A stretch of DNA of 11,435 bases from assembly GCA_024681565.1 (NCBI GenBank), contig JAILAO010000019.1, positions 1 to 11,435 of the forward strand, written 5' to 3'. The stretch is from Bacteroidales bacterium (GTDB lineage Bacteria; Bacteroidota; Bacteroidia; Bacteroidales; UBA932). Both the position numbers and the translations under genes were made by a program. The notes beneath the pieces were generated by a model. The model was not told the DNA's origin, ran no database searches, and worked only from the letters and a program-made list of their open reading frames with translations. Position 1 is the stretch's first letter. The number at the start of each line of letters is the position of its first letter. Positions 6,562 through 11,435 of the stretch are shown here, one piece after another.

Positions 6562-7430
6562 AGAAGATCCTGCCGTTCCTGCTGATGGCCGTCCTGGCCT
6601 GTTCCTGCTCCATGGCCCGCTATGCGCGGGGGCCCCGGACGCAGGACATCGAAGCACGCAGCGGCCGGGGCATTATCGAAGCCGTGGAGTATCCCAGCGG
6701 CGAACGCGATCTCTCCAAACGGAGGATGACCGTGTATCTCCCGGAGGATTATTACCGGGACAGCCTCCGCAGCTACCCGGTCCTGTATCTGCTGCATGGC
6801 GCCAGGGGCAACGAGGTAACCTGGGATGACAGTGCCCGGGTCTTCCACGTACTCGATTCGCTGCGCGGGCAGGGATTGGCCCGGGATTTCATCCTGGTGC
6901 TGCCCAATATGAACAATTATTTCGGGGACCGGGATTATAAAGACGGCCATGCCGTCAATGCCGTCCGCGCCTTCTGGACGGTGGACGGGGAAGTGGAGCG
7001 CTATTTCATGCACGATGTCGTGGCGCGGACGGACAGCCTGTACCGGACGCAGCGGGAGAAGGGCGGGCGCGCCATCGCGGGGATGTCCAGCGGTGCGCTG
7101 CAGGCCTTGTATCTGTCGGCAAGTTATCCCCGCGCGTTCGATTATGTGGGGCTTTCCTCGCCCTACACCTATGCCCATGTCGCCGCCTGCAACCACGACG
7201 ATGTGTATGGCAGCCTCTGGCGGAAACTCCGGCGGCAATTTTCCGATCCGCCGAAGGATTATTCCCTGTATATCGGCAAGACGGATTTCTTCTATCCGCA
7301 CATCCTGCTGTATGACCGGAAACTGACCCGCAAGGGTTATCCCCACCGGCTCATCATCGCCGAGGGGGGACACCAGTGGTACAACTGGTCCGATTTCCTG
7401 ATTGATTTCAGCCAGCAGATTTTCCGGTAG
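6558..7430 (+). CDS. Exported alpha/beta-hydrolase, CE1/esterase D-like
   Basis: This is a 290-residue putative esterase (PF00756-like fold). The N-terminus is a signal sequence followed by cysteines at C15 and C17 (VLACSC), so it is probably a lipoprotein or periplasmic. A GxSxG elbow is present as GMSSG (nucleophile S177), with a likely acid D243 (YIGKTDFF) and histidine H272 (EGGHQW); the oxyanion region is YLLHGARGNE at about 77-86. This triad is typical of acyl/feruloyl/acetyl esterases that act on glycans or glycolipids; the substrate is unknown. The ATG overlaps the glycosyltransferase stop, implying coupled expression and perhaps action on the same product, but that is an inference. 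The start at 6558 is preferred because longer in-frame starts lie deep in the upstream gene and would bury the signal peptide. Confidence 0.86.
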   Translation: MKKILPFLLMAVLACSCSMARYARGPRTQDIEARSGRGIIEAVEYPSGERDLSKRRMTVYLPEDYYRDSLRSYPVLYLLHGARGNEVTWDDSARVFHVLDSLRGQGLARDFILVLPNMNNYFGDRDYKDGHAVNAVRAFWTVDGEVERYFMHDVVARTDSLYRTQREKGGRAIAGMSSGALQALYLSASYPRAFDYVGLSSPYTYAHVAACNHDDVYGSLWRKLRRQFSDPPKDYSLYIGKTDFFYPHILLYDRKLTRKGYPHRLIIAEGGHQWYNWSDFLIDFSQQIFR

Positions 7431-7444
7431 GAAGCGCCGGAAAA
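7420..7444. terminator. Possible bidirectional terminator between esterase and tex
   Basis: TTTTCCGG (7420-7427) and CCGGAAAA (7437-7444) form a perfect 8-bp stem with a 9-nt loop that contains the esterase stop codon; the tex stop lies directly after it. Transcription converges here with only 14 nt between the genes. The stem is short and lacks a long U-tract, so terminator function is uncertain. Confidence 0.4.
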
Positions 7445-8161
7445 CTATTTCAGCAGACGGAGTCCGATGCGCCCGCGGTCGAGATCGACGGAGATGACGG
7501 ACACGCGGACCTGCTGGTGCAGTTTGACGACCCGGGTCGGGTCGGTGCCGCGCGGCCCCATCTGGGACACGTGCACGAGTCCGTTGTCGTGGATGCCGAT
7601 GTCGACGAAAGCGCCGAAATTGGTGATGTTCGTCACGATTCCCGGCAGTTCCATCCCGAGCTTGAGGTCCTCGATGCCGTGGATGTCCTCGGCGAAAGAG
7701 AACTCGGCGGCCTGCTCGCGCGGATCGAGTCCCGGTTTGGCGAGCTCCTTGAGGATGTCGTTGACAGTAGGCAGTCCGGCGGTTTCCGTCACGAAATCCT
7801 TGGCCTGGATCCGGGCACACAGTTCCGCATTGCCGACCAGCTCCTTTGTGGTGACACCCAGCGACCGGGCCATCCGGTCCACGATCCCGTAGGACTCGGG
7901 GTGCACGGCGGAGTTGTCCAGGGGGTTCTCCGCATCCCGGATGCGGAGGAAGCCCGCGCACTGCTCGAAGGCCTTGGGGCCCAGGCGGGAGACCTTGTGC
8001 AGTTCGGCGCGGCTGCGGAAACCGCCGTTCTCGTTGCGGTATGCGACGATGTTCTCCGCCAGCGCCGGACCGATCCCGGCCACGTAGGCAAGCAGGTAGG
8101 GGGAGGCCGTGTTGAGGTTGACGCCCACGGCGTTGACGCAGCTTTCCACCGTGTTGTCCAG
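7445..8161 (-). pseudogene. tex: Tex C-terminal part (HhH and S1 domains), after an amber codon
   Basis: This is the continuation of tex in the same reading frame after the in-frame TAG at 8164-8162. It contains the conserved LDNTVESCVNAVGVNLNTAS segment, a helix-hairpin-helix region (about residues 490-547 of the full protein, including AYVAGIGPALAENI) and the S1 RNA-binding domain at about 642-710 (IVTNITNFGAFVDIG, LVHVSQM). Conserved residues and frame are intact to a normal stop, so decay is very recent, or the product is still made. A GTG at 8149 could restart translation and give 234 residues; AAGGAG (8171-8166), encoding KE, lies 16 nt before it, though Bacteroidota rarely depend on such sites. 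Together with the upstream part the gene would encode 711 residues, the usual Tex length. Confidence 0.8.
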
Positions 8162-8164
8162 CTA
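8162..8164 (-). other. Single in-frame amber codon interrupting tex
   Basis: TAG follows the codons for LLKE and precedes those for LDNTV on the minus strand. No frameshift is needed to join the halves. One base change from sense codons such as TCG, CAG or AAG would produce it. Confidence 0.9.
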
Positions 8165-9580
8165 CTCCTTGAGCAGGGCCTGGTCCACGTCGTGCTGGTA
8201 CTGGCCGATGCCGAGGTTCTTGGGGTCGATCTTGACCAGCTCGGCGAGCGGATCCATCAGGCGGCGGCCGATGGATACGGCGCCGCGCACGGTCACATCC
8301 TCGTCCGGAAACTCCCGGCGGGCGATCTCGGAGGCGCTGTAGATGGAGGCGCCGTCCTCGCTGACCGTCCAGACCTTGCAACCCTCGGGGAGCTGGATAC
8401 GCCGCATGAAATCCTCCGTCTCGCGGGAGGCGGTGCCGTTGCCGATGGCTACGGCCTGGATGCCGTAGCGCGTGAGCATCTGCTGGACGGCCATGATGGA
8501 CTTGACCTTTTCGTTTTGCGGCGGATGCGGGAAGATGATGGTGTGGTGCAGCAGATTGCCCTGCTCGTCCAGACAGGCGATCTTGCAGCCGTTGCGGAAT
8601 CCCGGGTCGATGGCCATCGTGCGTTTCTGCCCCACGGGGGCGCTGAGCAGCAGCTGCCGGAGATTCTCCCCGAAGACGCGGATGCTCTCGCGGTCCGCCT
8701 TTTCCTTGGCTTCACGCAGGACCTCTCCGCTGATGGACGGTTCCAGCAGGCGCTTGAACGCGTCCGAGGTGGCTTCTTTGATCTGGTCGGCGAGCGGACC
8801 GGCGGGATAGCCGTGCTCCTGGCAGAAGTCGTAGTAGATCTTGGCGCCGCATTTCTCCGCATCCGCGTCGATCCCGACGCTCAGGAAGCCCTCGTTCTGC
8901 GCCCGGAGGATGGCGAGCAGGTTGTGCGAGGGGATGCGGTCCAGCGGCATTTTGAAATCGAAATAGCTGCGGTATTTGGCCGCCTCCGCGCTTTCGCGGC
9001 CGGCCTTGGTGACACCGGCCGTCACACGCCTGCGGCGGAAGATGCCACGGAGGTTCTCGCGGATCACCGCCGTTTCGCTGAGCCGTTCCGCGACGATGTC
9101 GCGGGCGCCGGCCAGTGCGGCATCGGTGTTATCCACCTTTCCCTTCACGAACTTGGCGGCGTCCTGCTGCGGGTTGCGCGTTTTGACCTGCCACATCAGA
9201 TCGGCCAGCGGCTCCAGCCCCAGTTCCTTGGCGATGGTGGCGCGGGTACGCCGCTTGGGGCGCCAGGGTAGGTAGAGGTCCTCCAGCTCCGTGGAGGAAA
9301 CGCAGTTCTCGATCCTGAGGCGTAGCTCGTCCGTGAGCGCTCCGGCTTCGCCGACGGTCTTGAGGATGGTTTCCTTGCGCTTTTCCATCTCGGCAAAGAC
9401 ATCCACCCAGTGACGCACTTCGGCTACTTCCACGTCGTCCATGCCGCCGGTCTTTTCCTTGCGGTAGCGGCTGATGAAGGGGATCGTGTCGCCGTCCTCG
9501 AAGAGGCCGGCGCAATTCTCTACCTGCCAGTCCTTCAGTCCGAGGAGGCCGGCGATGTGCTGGATATAGATTTCTTTCAT
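8162..9580 (-). CDS. tex: Tex transcription accessory protein, N-terminal 472 residues
   Basis: Tex is a cytoplasmic nucleic-acid-binding protein related to eukaryotic Spt6. This part has the N-terminal helical/HTH region (residues about 1-190, with IPFISRYRKEKTGG at 33-46), the central helical region, and the YqgF/RNase H-like domain at about 320-447 (MAIDPGFRNGCK, AIGNGTASRE at 378-387, SEDGASIYSASE). It ends LLKE-TAG exactly where a normal Tex runs on into the helix-hairpin-helix segment, so the product lacks the HhH and S1 RNA-binding domains. The gene starts with an ATGA overlap to the stop of the GT2 gene and shares its promoter at 10313-10320. Nonsense mutation, sequencing error, readthrough or a genuinely split protein are all possible; TAG terminates many other genes here, so global recoding is excluded. 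Confidence 0.9.
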   Translation of the reverse strand: MKEIYIQHIAGLLGLKDWQVENCAGLFEDGDTIPFISRYRKEKTGGMDDVEVAEVRHWVDVFAEMEKRKETILKTVGEAGALTDELRLRIENCVSSTELEDLYLPWRPKRRTRATIAKELGLEPLADLMWQVKTRNPQQDAAKFVKGKVDNTDAALAGARDIVAERLSETAVIRENLRGIFRRRRVTAGVTKAGRESAEAAKYRSYFDFKMPLDRIPSHNLLAILRAQNEGFLSVGIDADAEKCGAKIYYDFCQEHGYPAGPLADQIKEATSDAFKRLLEPSISGEVLREAKEKADRESIRVFGENLRQLLLSAPVGQKRTMAIDPGFRNGCKIACLDEQGNLLHHTIIFPHPPQNEKVKSIMAVQQMLTRYGIQAVAIGNGTASRETEDFMRRIQLPEGCKVWTVSEDGASIYSASEIARREFPDEDVTVRGAVSIGRRLMDPLAELVKIDPKNLGIGQYQHDVDQALLKE

Positions 9581-10302
9581 TTTGCAGGACGGAGTTTGCG
9601 GAAGCGCAGGGCGAGCACGCCCCAGAACGCCTCTCCGAAGATGCTTCCGGACATCTTGGATGTGCCCTCCTTGCGGTTGACGAAGATCACGGGGACCTCC
9701 GCAAGGCGGAAGCCCAGTTTGTGGGCGGTGTATTTGAGTTCGATCTGGAAGCCGTAACCCTTCATCCGGACGGCGTCGAGGTCGATGGTTTCCAGGACCT
9801 TGCGGCTGTAGCAGACGAAACCGGCCGTGCTGTCGTAGATCTTGAATCCGAGTACGGTGCGGACGTAGATGGACGCGCAGTAGGACATCAGGATGCGCCC
9901 CATCGGCCAGTTGACGACGTTGATGCCATCGCAGTAGCGGGAACCGACGGACATGTCGGCACCGCCGTCCCGGCAGGCTTCCAGCAGACGGGGAAGGTCG
10001 GCGGGATTGAGGGAAAAGTCGGCATCCATCTCGAAGATATAGACATAAGCATGATCCAGCGCCCAGCGGAACCCGGCCACATAGGCCGTGCCGAGGCCGA
10101 GCTTGCCGCTCCGCTCGATCAGGAACAGGCGCTCGGAATACTCCTGCTGCAAAGCCTTGACCGCGGCGGCGGTACCGACGGGAGAACCGTCGTCGATGAC
10201 CAGGACATGATAGGCCCCTTCCAGGGCGAAAACTGCAGCGATGATCTTGGAGATGTTCTCTATCTCGTTGTAGGTCGGGATGATGACAAGTTTCTTTTCC
10301 AT
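9577..10302 (-). CDS. DPM1-like polyprenol-phosphate glycosyltransferase (GT2)
   Basis: This is a 241-residue GT-A enzyme of the dolichol/polyprenol-phosphate mannosyltransferase type, which moves a hexose from a nucleotide sugar onto polyprenyl phosphate at the inner face of the membrane for later use in envelope glycans or protein glycosylation. Motifs in order: IPTYNE at 8-13, IDDGS at 36-40, metal-binding DAD at 93-95 (EMDADFS), GSRY at 120-123, KGYGFQIE at 181-188, and R210 with KEGTSKMS at 211-218. It lacks a C-terminal membrane domain, like the short DPM1 class. Its sugar (mannose or glucose) cannot be told from sequence. It is the first gene of an operon with tex (ATGA overlap). The leader is only a few nucleotides long. 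Confidence 0.92.
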   Translation of the reverse strand: MEKKLVIIPTYNEIENISKIIAAVFALEGAYHVLVIDDGSPVGTAAAVKALQQEYSERLFLIERSGKLGLGTAYVAGFRWALDHAYVYIFEMDADFSLNPADLPRLLEACRDGGADMSVGSRYCDGINVVNWPMGRILMSYCASIYVRTVLGFKIYDSTAGFVCYSRKVLETIDLDAVRMKGYGFQIELKYTAHKLGFRLAEVPVIFVNRKEGTSKMSGSIFGEAFWGVLALRFRKLRPAK

Positions 10303-10312
10303 ATCTATCCTA

Positions 10313-10320
10313 CAAATATA
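10313..10320 (-). promoter_or_regulatory. -7 promoter box of the GT2-tex operon
   Basis: On the minus strand TATATTTG is an exact TAnnTTTG match, ending 10 nt before the ATG at 10302. The predicted transcript starts about 4-7 nt before the start codon, so it is nearly leaderless. The box lies directly behind the U-tract of the upstream gene's terminator. Confidence 0.65.
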
Positions 10321-10324
10321 ATAA

Positions 10325-10361
10325 AAATAAAAAGTCCCGCGCCATCTGGCGCAGGACTTTT
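10325..10361 (-). terminator. Intrinsic terminator of the outer-membrane protein gene
   Basis: Read on the minus strand, AAAAGTCC-T-GCGCC pairs with GGCGC-G-GGACTTTT: 13 bp with one internal mismatch and a 4-nt loop, followed by a T-rich run (TTTTTATTTTTATT). It lies 20 nt after the stop of the gene at 10382. Confidence 0.85.
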
Positions 10362-10381
10362 CAGTCTCTGGTCTGGTGGAA

Positions 10382-10915
10382 CTAGAATCTCACACGCAGG
10401 CCGGCCAGGACGACACCCTGGTCACCGAAGCCAGCCTCGGTAAAGAAGCGGACGGTACGGCCGACCTCGAGACCGAGCAGGGAGGCCTGCCAGTCGAATG
10501 CGGCCTCGGTCCCTTCATCATCATTATCGATGCCGATGCCGGCGGCGCACTTGGAATAGGCGCTGAACCATTCGCGCTGATACCAGTGGAACTTGACGGA
10601 AGGCATGAAGATATAGCTTTTTTCAGTGACCGGTTCGTCTCCGGTGGTGTCCGTGGCCTTGTAGTAGGTGAAAATGCCGCCTACGCTGACGAGCGGGGAG
10701 ACACGGTGGAAATACTCGATGCCGATGTTTCCGGTGCTCTGGCGCTCGAGAACATCCTCACTGAGGACCATGTTGCCCAGTGAATTCACGGAAAAGGCGA
10801 TGGCGTCCATAGCGTTGAGACCATAGGTGACAGCGATCTCATTGTTGCGGGAAGGCTGTGCGAATGCCGGGAATGTCAGAATGACAACCAGGGCGGAAAG
10901 AATGAACTTTTTCAT
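10382..10915 (-). CDS. Small outer-membrane beta-barrel protein
   Basis: This is a 177-residue exported protein with a clear type I signal peptide (MKKFILSALVVILTFPAFA, cleavage before Q20). The mature part alternates polar and apolar residues in strands separated by acidic turns (for example IGIEYFHRV, GGIFTYYKA, FMPSVKFHWY, GVVLAGLRVRF) and ends in phenylalanine, the usual C-terminal signal for outer-membrane assembly. At about 158 mature residues it would be an eight-stranded barrel of the OmpA/OmpW-like size. Function is unknown; it has no plug or peptidoglycan-binding domain. It is monocistronic: own promoter, own terminator. The 5' leader of about 50 nt contains a perfect hairpin. Confidence 0.85.
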   Translation of the reverse strand: MKKFILSALVVILTFPAFAQPSRNNEIAVTYGLNAMDAIAFSVNSLGNMVLSEDVLERQSTGNIGIEYFHRVSPLVSVGGIFTYYKATDTTGDEPVTEKSYIFMPSVKFHWYQREWFSAYSKCAAGIGIDNDDEGTEAAFDWQASLLGLEVGRTVRFFTEAGFGDQGVVLAGLRVRF

Positions 10916-10933
10916 ATTACTGTATCTTTTGGT

Positions 10934-10950
10934 TTGGTTTACCTGCCAGC
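10934..10950. repeat. Perfect inverted repeat in the leader of the outer-membrane protein gene
   Basis: TGCCAGCC-T-GGCTGGCA is an 8-bp perfect palindrome with a 1-nt centre (a 6-bp stem with a 5-nt loop as RNA). It lies between the promoter box at 10971-10978 and the ATG at 10915, and could be an operator or an mRNA stabilising hairpin. Confidence 0.6.
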
Positions 10951-10970
10951 CTGGCTGGCAAAAAAGCGCA

Positions 10971-10978
10971 CAAAGGTA
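10971..10978 (-). promoter_or_regulatory. -7 promoter box of the outer-membrane protein gene
   Basis: On the minus strand TACCTTTG is an exact TAnnTTTG match. Transcription would start near 10965, leaving a leader of about 50 nt. No clear -33 box is seen. Confidence 0.6.
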
Positions 10979-11020
10979 GTAAGTTTTTTCGGAACGAGGG
11001 TTTTTTTCAAAAAAGTTTTC

Positions 11021-11028
11021 TATATTTG
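11021..11028 (+). promoter_or_regulatory. -7 promoter box of the tRNA-Ser gene
   Basis: TATATTTG exactly matches TAnnTTTG and ends 11 nt before the first base of the tRNA, so the primary transcript would carry only a few extra 5' bases. The AT-rich DNA upstream is shared with the divergent outer-membrane protein gene. Confidence 0.65.
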
Positions 11029-11039
11029 CAATCCCATTT

Positions 11040-11127
11040 GGAGAGATGCTCGAGTGGCTGAAGAGGCACGTCTGGAAAGCGTGTGACCGTCCAAAGCGGT
11101 TCCAGGGTTCGAATCCCTGTCTCTCCG
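11040..11127 (+). tRNA. tRNA-Ser (anticodon GGA)
   Basis: The 7-bp acceptor stem is perfect (GGAGAGA at 11040-11046 with TCTCTCC at 11120-11126), with discriminator G at 11127. The anticodon stem CACGT/GCGTG holds the loop CTGGAAA with anticodon GGA at 11074-11076, reading UCC/UCU. A long class II variable arm (ACCG...CGGT) and a T arm CAGGG-TTCGAAT-CCCTG complete the fold. CCA is not encoded, so it must be added after processing. Confidence 0.96.
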
Positions 11128-11151
11128 CAGAGACACCTGATTATCAGGGAC

Positions 11152-11210
11152 AAAAAAACAACACACTATGTTAGGCACGGTTTTGTGACAGCATAGTGTG
11201 TTGTTTTGTA
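11152..11210. terminator. Bidirectional terminator between tRNA-Ser and a convergent gene
   Basis: AAAACAACACACTATG (11155-11170) and CATAGTGTGTTGTTTT (11192-11207) are exact 16-bp inverted repeats around a 21-nt loop that has its own CAC/GTG pairing. Read on the minus strand it is followed by seven T; on the plus strand by TTTTGTATT. It would terminate both the tRNA and the minus-strand gene ending at 11233. Confidence 0.75.
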
Positions 11211-11232
11211 TTGCGATAGAAACCTGTCTTCC

Positions 11233-11435
11233 CTACAGTTTGAACTCGTAATCGATCATCCCTTCGTGCAGGATGATCTGGAAGGAGCGGTTTCCGTAAT
11301 CGTAGATACATGTATAGAGGGTTTCCCAAAGAGTCGATTCCACTGTCCGGTCTCTATGGGACCATTCGGTGACGTCTCGTTTGATCGTTGCAGAAGTCTT
11401 GTTGTCCGCGCCCTTGATGATATTCTCAAGAGTCG
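11233..11435 (-). CDS. 3' end of an unrecognised protein gene (partial)
   Basis: The minus strand is open from the window edge to a TAG at 11235-11233, giving the last 66 or so residues of a protein whose start lies outside the window. The visible sequence includes ENIIKGADNKTSATIKRDVT and ends HEGMIDYEFKL; it has mixed charge, several aromatic residues and no membrane segment. It looks like a genuine coding end because a strong terminator follows 26 nt after the stop. I do not recognise a family. Confidence 0.6.
   Translation of the reverse strand, partial: TLENIIKGADNKTSATIKRDVTEWSHRDRTVESTLWETLYTCIYDYGNRSFQIILHEGMIDYEFKL

Noticed and set aside
5416..6657. Long minus-strand open frame opposite the glycosyltransferase
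   Set aside because: It is an antisense shadow of a clear GT4 gene with its own promoter and conserved motifs.
8162..8164. Genome-wide reassignment of TAG to an amino acid
   Set aside because: TAG ends ygiQ, the acidic-tail gene, clc, the exported protein, the esterase, tex itself, the barrel protein and the partial gene, each at the expected length or followed by another gene or terminator.
6489..8381. Very long minus-strand open frame (about 630 codons) across esterase and tex
   Set aside because: It runs antisense to the esterase and out of frame with tex, is rich in Arg/Pro/Gly typical of GC-rich shadow frames, and shows no recognisable domain.
7517..9271. Long plus-strand open frame (about 584 codons) opposite tex
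   Set aside because: It is an antisense shadow of tex with no family features; the tex domains on the minus strand explain the region.
1..11435. CRISPR arrays, transposase genes, phage genes or defence systems
   Set aside because: No regularly spaced repeats, transposase-like or phage-like proteins were found in any frame.

Overview
The window looks like a chromosomal segment of a GC-rich member of the Bacteroidota, probably order Bacteroidales (an Alistipes-like or related gut lineage is an inference). The evidence is repeated Bacteroidota-type -7 promoter boxes (TAnnTTTG) placed just before genes, the lack of convincing Shine-Dalgarno sites, and the style of the proteins (YgiQ radical SAM enzyme, eukaryote-like ClC with CBS domains, DPM1-like glycosyltransferase next to tex, small beta-barrel outer-membrane protein). 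TAG is used as a genuine stop by at least eight genes here, so the code is standard.

Layout, left to right. (1) 19-3980, plus strand: ygiQ, a conserved small protein with an acidic tail, and a ClC chloride channel/transporter whose start overlaps the stop of the small protein. ygiQ carries an in-frame, C/G-run-rich palindromic insertion of roughly 110 nt (about 646-756). (2) 3977-4870: an AT-richer accessory pocket with an exported protein on the minus strand, followed by the scar of a RelE/YafQ-type toxin-antitoxin module: an N-terminally clipped antitoxin and a 23-residue toxin stub that stops inside the clc stop codon. (3) 4871-7430, plus strand: dtd (D-aminoacyl-tRNA deacylase), then a GT4-type glycosyltransferase coupled by ATGA overlap to an exported CE1-like esterase. 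(4) 7445-10302, minus strand: a DPM1-like GT2 glycosyltransferase coupled by ATGA overlap to tex. tex is interrupted by a single in-frame amber codon at 8162-8164, while the reading frame on both sides remains intact. (5) 10382-10915, minus strand: a small outer-membrane beta-barrel protein with its own promoter and an intrinsic terminator that runs straight into the promoter of the GT2 gene. (6) 11040-11127: tRNA-Ser(GGA), then a 16-bp perfect inverted repeat that probably terminates from both sides, then the 3' end of an unrecognised minus-strand gene running off the window.

The genes do not form one pathway. Most are housekeeping functions: tRNA proofreading, a radical SAM enzyme, ion transport, the Tex RNA-binding factor, glycosyl transfer and an envelope protein. 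I see no defence island, CRISPR array or clear new multi-gene system. The most interesting signals are the in-frame selfish-looking repeat in ygiQ, the split tex, and the toxin-antitoxin scar against clc.
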